Position numbers and translations under genes: made by a program. The notes below the pieces were generated by a model. That model had not been told where the DNA came from. It saw only the letters and a list, made by a program, of their open reading frames with translations, and did not search any database. Shown piece by piece: positions 19,503 through 29,305 of a stretch of 45,213 nucleotides of DNA. The DNA is from Gammaproteobacteria bacterium (GTDB lineage Bacteria; Pseudomonadota; Gammaproteobacteria; JAKEHO01). The stretch's first letter is position 1. The number at the start of each line of letters is the position of its first letter. The DNA lies in NCBI GenBank assembly GCA_027296625.1, contig JAPUIX010000043.1:1-45213 (forward strand), written 5' to 3'.

Positions 19503-20060
19503 CTACACCTCCATCAGATCCTTTTCTTTCGCTGAGAGCAGCATATCTATCTCCTTGATATGAGTGTCGGTTAGCTTTTGGATCTTTTCCTCGCCTCGTC
19601 GTTCATTATCCTCCGCGAGTGCCTTATCCTTAATGAGTTTCTTTAGCGAATGATTAGCATCGCGCCGGATATTACGTATGGCGACGCGTGCATGCTCCGC
19701 CTCAGCCCTTACTACCCGGGTCATATCCCGTCGCCGCTCTTCGGTTAGCGGTGGTAGTGGTACACGGATTACGTCACCCGAGGTGCTCGGATTAAGTCCA
19801 AGGTCGGAGTTTAATATCGCTTTCTCTACCTCGGGGATCATACTCTTATCCCAAGGCGCAACCGCTAATGTGCGGGCGTCCAAGACACTAATAGTGGCAG
19901 CCTGATTTAGCGGAGCCTGCGAACCATAATATGAGGTCATGACATGGTCCAACAAGCCCGGGTGGGCCCGACCTGTTCGCAGTTTTGCAAGCTCCTGCTT
20001 AAGTGACTCGATACTCTTCTTCATCCGCTCATCAGCGTCACGGATGATCTTATCTATCAT
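19503..20060 (-). CDS. frr: Ribosome recycling factor
   Basis: 185 aa from ATG 20060 ([19 protein letters not shown]), preceded by GAGAAG. The frame extends four codons further but those lie inside pyrH. RRF with EF-G splits the post-termination ribosome. Conserved [14 protein letters not shown] and the [14 protein letters not shown] segment are intact, and the length equals the E. coli protein (185). The start overlaps the pyrH stop by 11 bases, so the two are translationally coupled. Confidence 0.96.
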   Translation of the reverse strand: MIDKIIRDADERMKKSIESLKQELAKLRTGRAHPGLLDHVMTSYYGSQAPLNQAATISVLDARTLAVAPWDKSMIPEVEKAILNSDLGLNPSTSGDVIRVPLPPLTEERRRDMTRVVRAEAEHARVAIRNIRRDANHSLKKLIKDKALAEDNERRGEEKIQKLTDTHIKEIDMLLSAKEKDLMEV

Positions 20061-20808
20061 TAGTCTTCTCAACCATTGGTTTGCTGCTCACCAAGGTACC
20101 CTCGTCCTCACCCATCACCGCGCGCATTAGCGCTCCGGGATTGGTCATGTTGAGTACACGTAGCGGCATGTTGTTATCACGGCATAACACGACGGCTGTG
20201 GCATCCATGACTCCAAGCTTGCTTTGCAAGACCTCATCATAGTTAAGATAATCATAACGCGTCGCGTTCTCGACGCGTCTAGGATCAGCGGAATAGATAC
20301 CATCCACTTTTGTGGCCTTAATCATTAAGTCCGCATTGATTTCAACGGCTCGTAGACTCGCAGCTGAATCGGTCGTAAAGAAAGGATTGCCTGTTCCTGC
20401 AGCAAAGATTACAACCCGGCCTTTCTCCAGGTGGCGGACGGCTCGCCGACGGATGTAGTCTTCGCAGATTTCATTAATTGTAATCGCCGACATAACGCGT
20501 GCATACATACCTTGGCGCTCCAACGCATCTTGCAAAGCTAATGCGTTGATGAGCGTAGCCAGCATTCCCATCTGATCGGCTGTCACTCGATCCACACCCG
20601 CTGCCGCTAGACTCGAACCGCGAAAGAAGTTGCCCCCGCCAATCACCATTGCCACCTCCACACGAGCCTGGGTTAGCTCGCGAACCTCTTTAGCAATGCG
20701 CTGTATGACCCCGGGGTCTATGCCGTAGGGTGCTTCCCCCATCAATGCCTCCCCGCTGAGCTTGAGTAATACCCGTTGGTATCGCAGCTGGCCTGACGGG
20801 CTAGACAA
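20050..20808 (-). CDS. pyrH: Uridylate kinase
   Basis: 252 aa, TTG start at 20808 with a strong GAGGGGG 8 bases upstream. It phosphorylates UMP to UDP and belongs to the amino-acid kinase fold. Motifs [42 protein letters not shown] and [16 protein letters not shown] are intact. A C-terminal tail ([12 protein letters not shown]) slightly extends the E. coli length (241). It follows tsf by only 4 bases and overlaps frr, the standard order. Confidence 0.96.
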   Translation of the reverse strand: MSSPSGQLRYQRVLLKLSGEALMGEAPYGIDPGVIQRIAKEVRELTQARVEVAMVIGGGNFFRGSSLAAAGVDRVTADQMGMLATLINALALQDALERQGMYARVMSAITINEICEDYIRRRAVRHLEKGRVVIFAAGTGNPFFTTDSAASLRAVEINADLMIKATKVDGIYSADPRRVENATRYDYLNYDEVLQSKLGVMDATAVVLCRDNNMPLRVLNMTNPGALMRAVMGEDEGTLVSSKPMVEKTNDR

Positions 20809-20812
20809 CGTA

Positions 20813-21700
20813 TCAGCCCCCTCGCACTTGCGCCATCACGTCTTCGGCAAAATTTTGTGCCTTTTTCTCTATGCCTTCACCCACTTCGAAGCGCCAAAAT
20901 GCACGAACTCGGGCACCCGATGCTGCCAATAACTCACCAACCGTAAGTTCCGTGTCCTTCACAAAGGGTTGCCCCAAAAGCGTCACGTCGCCGATAAACT
21001 TCTTCAGGCGACCATCCACCATCCTTTCAATGATCTCTCGAGGTTTACCGCTTTCCGCGGCCTGGGCCTTTAAGATGTCTCTCTCCTTATCGAGCAACTC
21101 CTGTGGGATATCCTTCTCAGAAACACAGACGGGGCGGCTCGCGGCAATGTGCATTGCGAGGTCCTTCGCAAGCTGCCTATCACCGCCTTCGACATCAACC
21201 AACACGCCTATTCGGCCCCCATGCAGATAAACGCCAAGGTGGTCAGCAATGCTAGCTATCGTAGTAAATCGGCGCACATTGATATTTTCGCCAAGCTTGG
21301 CCACCAGCTGCTGCCTTTGCATTTCCACCGTCTCACGGGCGCCTTCAGCGAGCCGCATTTCCCCCAAAGCAGCGATGTCTTTGGGTCCGTTTGACAACAC
21401 GCACGCGGCAACTGCCTCGGCAAACGCAATGAAGTCGTCACTCTTGGCCACAAAATCGGTTTCAGAATTAACCTCCACCATCGCAGCCGCGCTTGAATCA
21501 GGCGCCTGACGAATGGCAATGATCCCCTCAGCGGCTATACGTCCGGCCTTCGCCGCGGCTTTCGCAAGCCCTGCTTTGCGCATCGCCTCAATCGCAGCCT
21601 CAATATCGCCATTGGCCTCCACTAGGGCTCTCTTACAGTCCATCATTCCGACCCCCGTGCGTTCACGTAACTCCTTAACCATTGCGGCTGTGATCTGCAT
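20813..21700 (-). CDS. tsf: Elongation factor Ts
   Basis: 295 aa, ATG start. EF-Ts is the guanine nucleotide exchange factor for EF-Tu. The N-terminal [20 protein letters not shown] is the UBA-like domain, and [16 protein letters not shown] is the TDFV motif that contacts EF-Tu. [20 protein letters not shown] belongs to the C-terminal core. Length is near E. coli Ts (283). It lies downstream of rpsB with an 87-bp spacer holding two hairpins. Confidence 0.97.
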   Translation of the reverse strand: MQITAAMVKELRERTGVGMMDCKRALVEANGDIEAAIEAMRKAGLAKAAAKAGRIAAEGIIAIRQAPDSSAAAMVEVNSETDFVAKSDDFIAFAEAVAACVLSNGPKDIAALGEMRLAEGARETVEMQRQQLVAKLGENINVRRFTTIASIADHLGVYLHGGRIGVLVDVEGGDRQLAKDLAMHIAASRPVCVSEKDIPQELLDKERDILKAQAAESGKPREIIERMVDGRLKKFIGDVTLLGQPFVKDTELTVGELLAASGARVRAFWRFEVGEGIEKKAQNFAEDVMAQVRGG

Positions 21701-21750
21701 ACCCTCGCTTCCTTTAAAAATTGCTCTCTATTGGCTTGTCTCGCCTCTCT

Positions 21751-21785
21751 CCTTTATATATATAAAGGTAGCCTATTACGCTACC
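21751..21785 (-). terminator. Tandem hairpins between rpsB and tsf, possible partial terminator
   Basis: On the minus strand, just after the rpsB stop, GGTAGC and GCTACC pair (21767-21785, six base pairs, seven-base loop) and run into TTTATATA. This second element is the perfect 18-base palindrome cctttatatatataaagg at 21751-21768. The G of the first stem overlaps the palindrome, so the two folds compete. The short T-run suggests at most partial termination, which would lower tsf relative to rpsB; E. coli also has a stem-loop between these genes. The effect is inferred. Confidence 0.45.
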
Positions 21786-21787
21786 CC

Positions 21788-23026
21788 TTAATCCTTGTTA
21801 GCAGCCTTCACTTTGGTTTGTGTCTTAGACTTAGCTGCCGTCTTTTTCTTAGCAATGGTCTTTTTCTTTGTCGTGGTTTTTTTCTTTGCCGACGCCGTTA
21901 TCTTTATAGCTGCGGTCTCATCCTTAGCTTTAGCCTTCTTATCGGATATTGTCTCCTTTACACCAGCCTTTTCCTTGGTCATCGCTTTTTTCTTGATAAT
22001 TACCTTCTTCGCTGGTGTGGGTTCCTTACGTTGAGGCGCATCAACCACTTTAACTGCTTGCTCGCTCGGCAATTCTGCCACCTCCTTAACGTCCTCTAAA
22101 GGTGAAGTGGGTTCGTCTGACGCAATGTGTTTCGGTTCTACTTCCACCTTAAGATCTAAGGTGGCCTGTATTCCCGGCGTCGCATCACCCCCGCCTGTTT
22201 CAGCGGTATCCTCCGTTACCTTCTGTTCTTCTGCCTTCTTAGCAACTGATTTCACCGGCTTTGCTGCGTCCGCGGTGATCAATGGTGCGCCAGATTCATC
22301 GAGCTCTATAAATTCGTCACCTTCAACGGTCCCCAGCTGAACTGCCGATTGACGGCCGTCAAGGACGGCATCAGCTGCACCTTTTACATAGAGCTGAATC
22401 GCACGTATCGCATCATCATTGCCAGGGATGACATAATCAACACCATTCGTGCTGTTATTCGTATCGACAATTCCAACAACGGGAATTCCCAACTTAACGG
22501 CCTCACTTACAGCGATCTTCTCGTGGCCAACGTCGATCACAAAAAGTACATCGGGCAACCCTTCCATATCTTTAATCCCGGAGAGGCTCTTTTCGAGCTT
22601 TCCCAGCGCACGTGCATACCTGAGCGCCTCCTTCTTACTCATTCGCTCAAAACTACCATCCTCCCTCATCGTCTCAATATCTTTCAGCCGTTGGATAGAT
22701 TGCTTCACTGTCTTAAAATTGGTAAGCAGCCCCCCTAACCAACGCCGGTTAACGTAGGGCATTCCACAACGTGATGCCTCCTCCCTAATGATTGTCTGTG
22801 CGGCTCTTTTTGTACCGACGAAAAGAATCCTGCCTCTTCTGGCAGCCATCTTGGCGATAAAGCTCATCGCTTCAATATATAGCGGGAGCGTCGCTTCAAG
22901 ATTGATGATGTGTATTTTGTTTCGCTGCCCAAAGATATAAGGGGCCAGCTTTGGGTTCCAATAGCGGGTCTGGTGGCCAAAATGCACGCCGGCCTCCAGC
23001 ATCTCACGCATGCTAACGTCTGACAT
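21788..23026 (-). CDS. rpsB: 30S ribosomal protein S2 with long lysine-rich C-terminal extension
   Basis: 412 aa from ATG 23026 ([19 protein letters not shown]), which has GGAG upstream; the further 12 codons of open frame are not S2. The core of about 240 residues is typical ([50 protein letters not shown]), and it binds the head/body junction of the 30S subunit with S1. E. coli S2 is 241 aa. The remaining 170 or so residues are extra: an acidic/neutral part ([17 protein letters not shown] to [16 protein letters not shown]) and then a Lys/Thr/Ala-rich tail with [15 protein letters not shown] and similar blocks, resembling histone H1-like or AlgP-like tails. The frame is unbroken, so I see no frameshift fusion. 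Confidence 0.93.
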   Translation of the reverse strand: MSDVSMREMLEAGVHFGHQTRYWNPKLAPYIFGQRNKIHIINLEATLPLYIEAMSFIAKMAARRGRILFVGTKRAAQTIIREEASRCGMPYVNRRWLGGLLTNFKTVKQSIQRLKDIETMREDGSFERMSKKEALRYARALGKLEKSLSGIKDMEGLPDVLFVIDVGHEKIAVSEAVKLGIPVVGIVDTNNSTNGVDYVIPGNDDAIRAIQLYVKGAADAVLDGRQSAVQLGTVEGDEFIELDESGAPLITADAAKPVKSVAKKAEEQKVTEDTAETGGGDATPGIQATLDLKVEVEPKHIASDEPTSPLEDVKEVAELPSEQAVKVVDAPQRKEPTPAKKVIIKKKAMTKEKAGVKETISDKKAKAKDETAAIKITASAKKKTTTKKKTIAKKKTAAKSKTQTKVKAANKD

Positions 23027-23356
23027 ATGTAGACTCCAAGTTAGGGTTGATCCTCCACACACCCCAAGTACCGACCCTCTAACACGCTAATTCAAAGCGA
23101 CCGTGCTAAGCGACTCAGGAACGCAATGTTCCACAGCGGAGTTCGCCGTATCACACCAGCTTCAAGAATGACACTGATTAGGGCCATTCCAGCTGGATCG
23201 CCGCACATGCGCTTTACCCAGAACCTGCGCGAGGGCACCCCATACCTGGTTGCAGTGTGTGTGCGTCGTTCAGTTTGCTAATCAAGCCGGCGCTTTATAC
23301 CATAGATGCCCCACCACAACAATCCGCGCGCTCTGCGTCCCCATGCTCCTTCCCCC
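23027..23356. promoter_or_regulatory. Divergent intergenic region between rpsB and map
   Basis: This 330-bp stretch separates rpsB (minus) from the chosen map start (plus) and must hold promoters for both. For map, TTGCTA near 23275 and TATACC at 23296-23301 with about 15 bp between them are a weak sigma-70-like pair; if real, transcription would begin near 23308 and favour the ATG at 23357 over 23306. For rpsB the leader of about 100 nt may hold an S2-binding structure as in other gammaproteobacteria, but I could not fold it with confidence. No gene or RNA gene is recognised in it. Confidence 0.35.
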
Positions 23357-24124
23357 ATGGCCGTATCGATCAAGACCCCCGACGGGGTAGGCCGCATGCG
23401 GGTTGCTGGCCAGCTGGCAGCATCCGTATTGCACATGATTCGGCCCTACGTAAAGCCAGGCGTCACAACGGGTGAACTGGATCGCATCTGCCACCAATAC
23501 ATTACCAACGAGCTTGACGCTATCCCTGCCCCGCTTAACTATCGTGGTTTTCCAAAGTCCATCTGCACCTCAGTTAACCATGTGGTTTGCCACGGCATCC
23601 CAGGTGACAAGGTTTTGAAAGATGGCGACATCCTTAACATCGATGTGACGGTCATCAAGGATGGCTTCCACGGTGATACGAGCAAAATGTTTCCCATTGG
23701 TGAGTCGTCCATTCGAGCGAAACGGCTCGTTCAAATAAGCTATGAATGCATGCGTATCGGCATTGATATTGTTAAACCAGGCATTCAGCTTGGTGATATC
23801 GGTCACGCGATACAGCACCATGCGGAGTCAAACAGTTGTTCAATTGTGCGAGAATACTGTGGGCACGGTATTGGGCGTGAATTTCACGAGGAGCCGCAGG
23901 TACTTCACTACGGTACGCCTGGAACAGGTATGGTACTCGAACCAGGGATGACCTTTACCATCGAACCAATGATCAATGCTGGAAAACGGCACGTGAGGTT
24001 ATTACCGGATAATTGGACGGTTGTAACCAAAGACCACAGTCTCTCTGCGCAATGGGAACATACAGTTCTCGTGACCAAGAATGGTTTTGAGGTCCTGACA
24101 CAGTTGCCAGAAGACGATATTTAA
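23357..24124 (+). CDS. map: Methionine aminopeptidase type I
   Basis: 255 aa from ATG 23357 (MAVSIKTPDGVGRMRVAGQL), which is where the family begins; an in-frame ATG at 23306 would add 17 residues of low similarity. The enzyme removes the initiator Met from new proteins. All five metal ligands are visible in order: DGDILNIDVTV (Asp), FHGDTSKMF (Asp), CGHGIGREFHEEP (His), FTIEPMINAG (Glu) and SAQWEHTVLVT (Glu), as is the substrate His in NHVVCHGIP. Divergent from rpsB and 5 bp before glnD, the usual order. Confidence 0.95.
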   Translation: MAVSIKTPDGVGRMRVAGQLAASVLHMIRPYVKPGVTTGELDRICHQYITNELDAIPAPLNYRGFPKSICTSVNHVVCHGIPGDKVLKDGDILNIDVTVIKDGFHGDTSKMFPIGESSIRAKRLVQISYECMRIGIDIVKPGIQLGDIGHAIQHHAESNSCSIVREYCGHGIGREFHEEPQVLHYGTPGTGMVLEPGMTFTIEPMINAGKRHVRLLPDNWTVVTKDHSLSAQWEHTVLVTKNGFEVLTQLPEDDI

Positions 24125-24129
24125 ACTCG

Positions 24130-26796
24130 ATGTTAACCCAAACATTAGAAAATCCGTTGCTCTTTGATCCAGAAACCTTTAACGCGGCACTTAAGGAGCA
24201 AGCCTCGCCGATCACAGTATTCAAAGACGCCCTTAATCAAGGAAATGAATACTTAACAAAACGCTTTTGGGGAAATGCCCCTGTCAGGGAGCTCGTCGCT
24301 CAGCGAGCCTGGCTAATGGACCAGCTCTTGGGCTGCGTTTGGCGGCGCACGGGGGCTACTGGAAACGGTCTGGCACTGTGCGCTGTCGGCGGCTATGGAC
24401 GTCGTGAACTCCATCCCGCCTCCGACATCGACATTATGATTCTCCGTAAACCCCGGATTAACGATGGCCTGATGCGAGATATCGAAGATTTCCTCGTTTT
24501 CCTTTGGGACATCGGTCTTGAAGTCGCTCACAGCGTACGCACAGTCAAAGAGTGTGTAAAAGAGGCCAAAGCCGACGTCACCGTAGCTACGAACCTCATG
24601 GAAGCCCGGCTCATGGATGGCGACGAAAAACTGTTTGCCAGCATGTTGACAGCCACTGGCCCCAATCATCTTTGGCCTACCCGGGCATTCTTCAAAGCCA
24701 AATTGCAAGAACAGGCAAAGAGACACCAGAAATTTCATGATGCAGCACACAATCTTGAACCAAATATCAAGGAGGGACCCGGGGGCTTGCGCGATATCCA
24801 AACGATCGGATGGGTTGCGAGCCGACACTTTGGTGCAGAAACATTGCGCGATCTTGTCGAGATTGGCTTTCTCACCGAAGAGGAATTTCAGACCCTTGAC
24901 GAGGGTCAGGCTCTTTTGTGGCGGCTACGGTTTGCACTGCATACGCTAACCAAGCGGCGCGAAGACCGTTTGCTATTCGATCACCAACGCCGTATTGCTG
25001 ATGCCTTTGGCTATCAAGATGATTCAAATCAACTCGGCGTTGAACGCCTCATGAAAAGCTACTACCGGACAGTGACTGAACTCAGCCGACTTAATGAGAT
25101 GCTTCTACAGCTTTTTCAGGAAGTCATTCTTTACAATAAGCACGAAAAAAAGGGAAAAGCGCAGATCCTAAACCGCCGTTTCCAAGTACAAAACGACGTT
25201 ATCGCGGCACGTCATGATAATATTTTCCAGCGTTTCCCATTTGCACTGCTCGAAGTTTTTCTACTAATCCAACAGCACCCTGAGATCAAAGGTGTACGTG
25301 CCAGCACCATACGTCTGATCCGCAATCATCGTCACTTGATCGATGATTCTTTCAGAAATGACTTAACAAACCGCAGCCTGTTTCTTGAGATAATTCGTAC
25401 TCCACACGCTGTTGGCCGAGAACTTCGCCGCATGCACCGTTATGGCATTCTCGGGGCTTATATACCTATTTTTGAAGCGGTCGTCGGGTTGATGCAGTTT
25501 GATCTGTTTCACGTCTACACCGTAGATGAACATATCCTCTTCGTCATTCGCAACATGCAACGGTTTCAGGACCCAGAAATCGAACGCACCCTGCCTTTAT
25601 GTTTTCACGTGATGGAGCAGTTGCCCAAACCGGAGCTCTTATATCTTGCAGGGCTGTTTCACGATATTGCTAAAGGCCGTGGCGAGGATCACTCTAAGCT
25701 CGGTGCGAGGGCCGCGCTTGAATTCTCCTTGCGTCACGGTCTAAGCCAATACGATGCGAGACTCGTTACATGGTTGGTTAGCCATCATTTAATTATGTCA
25801 CTGACGGCACAACGGCAAGATATTTCTGATCCTGAAGTCGTCAACAAATTTGCGCTGCTCGTTGGTGACCGAATCCACCTCGACTACCTCTATCTCCTTA
25901 CTGTCGCGGATATCCAAGGGACTAACCCAGAAATATGGAACAGGTGGAAGGACGCCCTTCTCGCCGAACTCTATCACAGCACACTCCGCGCGCTTAGAAG
26001 GGGCTTAGAAAGCCCCATCGATAAGACAGAGCGTATTAACGAAGTAAAAGGTGAAGCACTTACGATGCTAAATGAGCCCGCATGCTCAAAAAAGGAGATC
26101 GCAGACTTGTGGGAACAGTTTGACGAAGATTACTTTCTGCGGCATTCGCCTGATGAGATCGCTTGGCACACGCAGCATATCCTTGCGATCAGTGAAGCCG
26201 ACCTGCCGCTCGTCCTTGTTCGGCACGAAACTCATCGTGGTGGCACGGAGGTGTTTGTTTACATGCCTGATCAGGATCTGATCTTCGCAGCAACCACCAC
26301 CGCGTTTGATCAATTGGATCTTACAGTGCATGATGCACGAATCATTACCACCGCAAGTGGCTACACGTTGGACACCTATATTGTCCTAGAGGCAAGCGGT
26401 GAAGCAATCCGCGACGTTGGCCGCGAGCAGGAGATCGTAGTCACATTGCGAAAGGCGCTGTCGACCCTAGAGTCCTTTCCGAAACGAATCAACCGACGGG
26501 CAGCTCGTGAACTCAAACACTTCCCGATTCCGACAGAAGTCTTATTTAGTTCGGATACAAAGAATGCGAGAAGTGCGATCGAGGTGATCGCTACAGACCG
26601 ACCTGGGTTCCTATCGTGCGTGGGTATTGCCATGCAGCGCTGCGGGGTGCGCCTGCAAAATGCAAAAATTGCAACGTTTGGGGAGCGGGTTGAAGACGTC
26701 TTCTTTATTACGGATCGCAATAATAAACCGATTACCCAGCCAGCCCAACTGGAGCGCCTACGCCAGTCGATTATCGACTCGCTATCCACGCCGTAG
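24130..26796 (+). CDS. glnD: Bifunctional uridylyltransferase / uridylyl-removing enzyme (PII)
   Basis: 888 aa, ATG start. GlnD uridylylates PII proteins when glutamine is low and removes UMP when it is high, so it is the main nitrogen sensor. The nucleotidyltransferase domain has GGYGRRELHPASDIDIMIL (GGYG at 87-90, catalytic Asp99 and Asp101). The central HD hydrolase domain has LAGLFHDIAKGRGEDHS. Two C-terminal ACT domains (one beginning EVFVYMPDQDLIFA, the other SAIEVIATDRPGFLSCVG) bind glutamine. Length matches E. coli (890). It is probably co-transcribed with map and converges with the cysM-like gene. Confidence 0.96.
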   Translation: MLTQTLENPLLFDPETFNAALKEQASPITVFKDALNQGNEYLTKRFWGNAPVRELVAQRAWLMDQLLGCVWRRTGATGNGLALCAVGGYGRRELHPASDIDIMILRKPRINDGLMRDIEDFLVFLWDIGLEVAHSVRTVKECVKEAKADVTVATNLMEARLMDGDEKLFASMLTATGPNHLWPTRAFFKAKLQEQAKRHQKFHDAAHNLEPNIKEGPGGLRDIQTIGWVASRHFGAETLRDLVEIGFLTEEEFQTLDEGQALLWRLRFALHTLTKRREDRLLFDHQRRIADAFGYQDDSNQLGVERLMKSYYRTVTELSRLNEMLLQLFQEVILYNKHEKKGKAQILNRRFQVQNDVIAARHDNIFQRFPFALLEVFLLIQQHPEIKGVRASTIRLIRNHRHLIDDSFRNDLTNRSLFLEIIRTPHAVGRELRRMHRYGILGAYIPIFEAVVGLMQFDLFHVYTVDEHILFVIRNMQRFQDPEIERTLPLCFHVMEQLPKPELLYLAGLFHDIAKGRGEDHSKLGARAALEFSLRHGLSQYDARLVTWLVSHHLIMSLTAQRQDISDPEVVNKFALLVGDRIHLDYLYLLTVADIQGTNPEIWNRWKDALLAELYHSTLRALRRGLESPIDKTERINEVKGEALTMLNEPACSKKEIADLWEQFDEDYFLRHSPDEIAWHTQHILAISEADLPLVLVRHETHRGGTEVFVYMPDQDLIFAATTTAFDQLDLTVHDARIITTASGYTLDTYIVLEASGEAIRDVGREQEIVVTLRKALSTLESFPKRINRRAARELKHFPIPTEVLFSSDTKNARSAIEVIATDRPGFLSCVGIAMQRCGVRLQNAKIATFGERVEDVFFITDRNNKPITQPAQLERLRQSIIDSLSTP

Positions 26797-26836
26797 GTGG
26801 GACACCTTAGTTAACGCATTGGCCATCGGATTATAG

Positions 26837-27838
26837 TTAAGACGAGTTAGACGTGTCTTGCTGCGCTGCGTCGTGCCACATGCCCGTTGATCCGTAGCGC
26901 TCTCCTGTATCATTAAGTAGCGTGACAATTGTACGGTACTTCCCGGTTGCGGCGATTTGCAAGGCGCCGTAAACATAAGCGCCGGAAGACGGTCCAACAA
27001 AGAGTCCACGCTGCGTGAGGCGTCTGCATACAGCGATCGCCTGCTCAATGGTGATGGGAATGCGCTGATCAATCAGCGCTTCATCCAAGATTGCAGGGAC
27101 AATATCATCTGGTTCACCGAGCGGTTTGAGTCCCTCTATCCCTGGGAAGCGCTCGGGGATCACGACGGCAATGTGAACCTCGGGATTCGCTTCGCGCAGG
27201 CGTCTCCCAACACCCGTGATCGAGCCACCCGTTCCGACACCCGCGACGAAGGCATCTGGCAGCGAACCGGTTTCTGTTTTCAGCTGTGCGAGGATCTCCC
27301 GGCCCGTGCCCTCATAATGGGCCCGCCAATTATCGTCATTGCTGTATTGGTCACAGTACCAGTAGCGATCCGGGAATTCATTCGCAAGTCGATGAGCCTC
27401 CAAAAGGGCAAAGTCGTAGCCCTTGATGGGGTCCGTCAGGATCAACTCCGCACCATGGGCTGCAATCCGATCGAGCCGCTCCCTACTCGCATTACCGGGC
27501 ACCACGATGCTGACTGGGATCCCGAGCGCGGCGCCAAGCATCGCGTAAGAGATCCCGGCGTTTCCCGAAGACGAATCGAGTAGCCTACGACCTCTTTCAA
27601 ATTTTCCCTCTTGAAGCGCCCGTGTCAGCATCCGCGCCACTGGGCGATCCTTAATGGAACCCCCGGGATTCAACGCCTCAAGCTTCGCGAAGAGACGCAC
27701 CCCAGGCGCCAGTTCGGCGATGAGATCCAGTTCCAGCAGGGGGGTATTGCCGATGCTCTGGACGAGACCCTCAGCGCCAGTGGTCGTCTCAGAGCGCACC
27801 TGAAGCACGGGATGTTCTTTTAGTGCGGGTCCTTTCAC
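26837..27838 (-). CDS. cysM: CysM-like PLP-dependent cysteine synthase
   Basis: 333 aa, GTG start at 27838. It belongs to the fold-type II PLP enzymes. The PLP lysine lies in NPGGSIKDRPVARM, whose GSIKDRP is the CysM rather than CysK form. The substrate loop is SSSGNAG where most relatives have TSGNTG, and the phosphate cradle is GVGTGGSITGVGR. Relatives use O-acetylserine or O-phosphoserine with sulfide, thiosulfate or a protein thiocarboxylate. Because it follows the CysO-like fusion by 12 bp in the same operon as a JAMM peptidase, I infer that it uses the thiocarboxylated carrier as sulfur donor, as mycobacterial CysM does. Donor and acceptor are not provable from sequence. Confidence 0.8.
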   Translation of the reverse strand: MKGPALKEHPVLQVRSETTTGAEGLVQSIGNTPLLELDLIAELAPGVRLFAKLEALNPGGSIKDRPVARMLTRALQEGKFERGRRLLDSSSGNAGISYAMLGAALGIPVSIVVPGNASRERLDRIAAHGAELILTDPIKGYDFALLEAHRLANEFPDRYWYCDQYSNDDNWRAHYEGTGREILAQLKTETGSLPDAFVAGVGTGGSITGVGRRLREANPEVHIAVVIPERFPGIEGLKPLGEPDDIVPAILDEALIDQRIPITIEQAIAVCRRLTQRGLFVGPSSGAYVYGALQIAATGKYRTIVTLLNDTGERYGSTGMWHDAAQQDTSNSS

Positions 27839-27850
27839 GGTCCTGTCAAT

Positions 27851-29305
27851 TCAGGCGGTCGAAGCGGTGCAGAACGCTTCATAGTCCACGTAGCCGGGAA
27901 ACTCCGCGTGATCGCCGCAGTAGGCGCAGCTTGGATTGCGGATCAGTTTAAGCTCCGAAAAGCGGGCCTGAAGCGCATCGTAATACAGCAACTTACCGAT
28001 CAGCGGCTCGCCGACTTCCAACAGCAGCTTGATGGTCTCCACCGCCTGCAGCACACCGATCACACCCGGCAGCACCCCCAAGACACCGGCCTCGGCGCAG
28101 GAAGGCCCCAATTCCGGCGGAGGTGGCTCAGGATAAACACAGCGATAACATGGCCCACGGTGCTTTGGATAGGCTGGCCAGAAAACAGAGACTTGGCCCT
28201 CAAATCGGAATACTGCCCCGTGGACATTGGGGATACCGAGCCGAACACTGGCATCGTTGACCAGATAGCGGGTTGCAAAATTGTCCGACCCGTCCACCAC
28301 GACGTCGTAGCCGCGAAAGACCGCCTCCACGTTAGTGGAGTCCAGCCGAACGTCATGCTCGTTGATCTTGACGTGGGGGTTCAACGCCTGCAGGGTTGCC
28401 CGTGCCGAGGTAACCTTAGGGGTACCGACTCTGTCGTCGGTATGCAGGATCTGCCGCTGTAGATTACTGAGCTCGACCAGATCGTGATCAATGATGCCCA
28501 ACGTGCCGACCCCTGCCGCTGCCAGATAGAATGCAGCGGGCGAGCCAAGTCCGCCGACCCCAACCAATAAAACCTTAGAGTTCAATAGCCTGAGTTGGCC
28601 CGCTTCACCCACTTCGGGCATTAAGAGGTGTCTGCTATAGCGCTCACGGGCATCACTGTCGAGTATCTGCGGGACCTCGAAAGGCAGCCCGTCATTCTTC
28701 CAACGGTTGAACCCACCGGTAATGGAACGTACATCAGTGTAGCCCAGGCGCTTCAGATCCTCGGCCGCGAAAAGCGAACGTGTGCCCCCGTTACACATCA
28801 CCACGACGGTCTGGCCTAGATCGGGCGCCACTTCTTCGATCCTCAACTCAAGATAGCTTCGCCCAAGGGAATGCGCGCCGGCTGGACGACCTTCCGTAAT
28901 CTCATCGGGCTCGCGCACATCAATTAGCACCGCACCATTTTGCTTCAGTTTCAGCGCCTCACGAGGCGTTACTTGGGGAATGGTGGCCCTGAGCTCCATG
29001 AGTTTGCGATCCTTGGCCCGCACGCCGGCCCCACCGGCCACGGCCGGCACAATAGACAAAACGTCACCATCGGACACCGCAGTATCTAATCCGTCAACCG
29101 AATTGATATCATCGGTGCCAAGATACACATTGACGAAGCTCCGCAATTGGCCTTCCGGTGTCATCACTCGCTCGGTAATGCCGCTATGGACGGCACCCAA
29201 GGCCTTAAGCGCCTCACCGACTGTCGCTCCCTTTACCACGACTTCATCCAGATCGTTTGCAAAGGTCCGTAACGGCATTGGAATGCGAATGGTTACGTCT
29301 GGCAT
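27851..29305 (-). CDS. CysO-like ubiquitin-fold / rhodanese / MoeB-ThiF E1 fusion protein
   Basis: 484 aa, ATG start. Three domains are visible. Residues 1-92 are a beta-grasp sulfur carrier very like mycobacterial CysO, ending SIVPAVAGG with the diglycine at 91-92 inside the chain. Residues about 112-210 are a rhodanese with active Cys171 in VVMCNGGTRS. Residues about 220-465 are an E1-like adenylyltransferase with GVGGLGS (249-255), RQILH, DGSDNFATRY, zinc cysteines 386/389/460/463 and a catalytic-position Cys403 in PSCAEAGVLG. The E1 would adenylylate the carrier and the rhodanese supply sulfur to make a thiocarboxylate. The gene overlaps the JAMM gene by 13 bases and precedes cysM. Databases may call it MoeB; no molybdenum cofactor gene is nearby. 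Confidence 0.85.
   Translation of the reverse strand: MPDVTIRIPMPLRTFANDLDEVVVKGATVGEALKALGAVHSGITERVMTPEGQLRSFVNVYLGTDDINSVDGLDTAVSDGDVLSIVPAVAGGAGVRAKDRKLMELRATIPQVTPREALKLKQNGAVLIDVREPDEITEGRPAGAHSLGRSYLELRIEEVAPDLGQTVVVMCNGGTRSLFAAEDLKRLGYTDVRSITGGFNRWKNDGLPFEVPQILDSDARERYSRHLLMPEVGEAGQLRLLNSKVLLVGVGGLGSPAAFYLAAAGVGTLGIIDHDLVELSNLQRQILHTDDRVGTPKVTSARATLQALNPHVKINEHDVRLDSTNVEAVFRGYDVVVDGSDNFATRYLVNDASVRLGIPNVHGAVFRFEGQVSVFWPAYPKHRGPCYRCVYPEPPPPELGPSCAEAGVLGVLPGVIGVLQAVETIKLLLEVGEPLIGKLLYYDALQARFSELKLIRNPSCAYCGDHAEFPGYVDYEAFCTASTA

Noticed and set aside
21795-22034. Plus-strand open frame rich in Phe and Val opposite rpsB
   Set aside because: It is the antisense of the Lys codons in the S2 tail; AAG/AAA runs read as CTT/TTT on the other strand.
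26957-27583. Plus-strand open frame of 208 codons opposite the cysM-like gene
   Set aside because: The minus-strand gene has clear PLP-enzyme motifs; the antisense frame has none.
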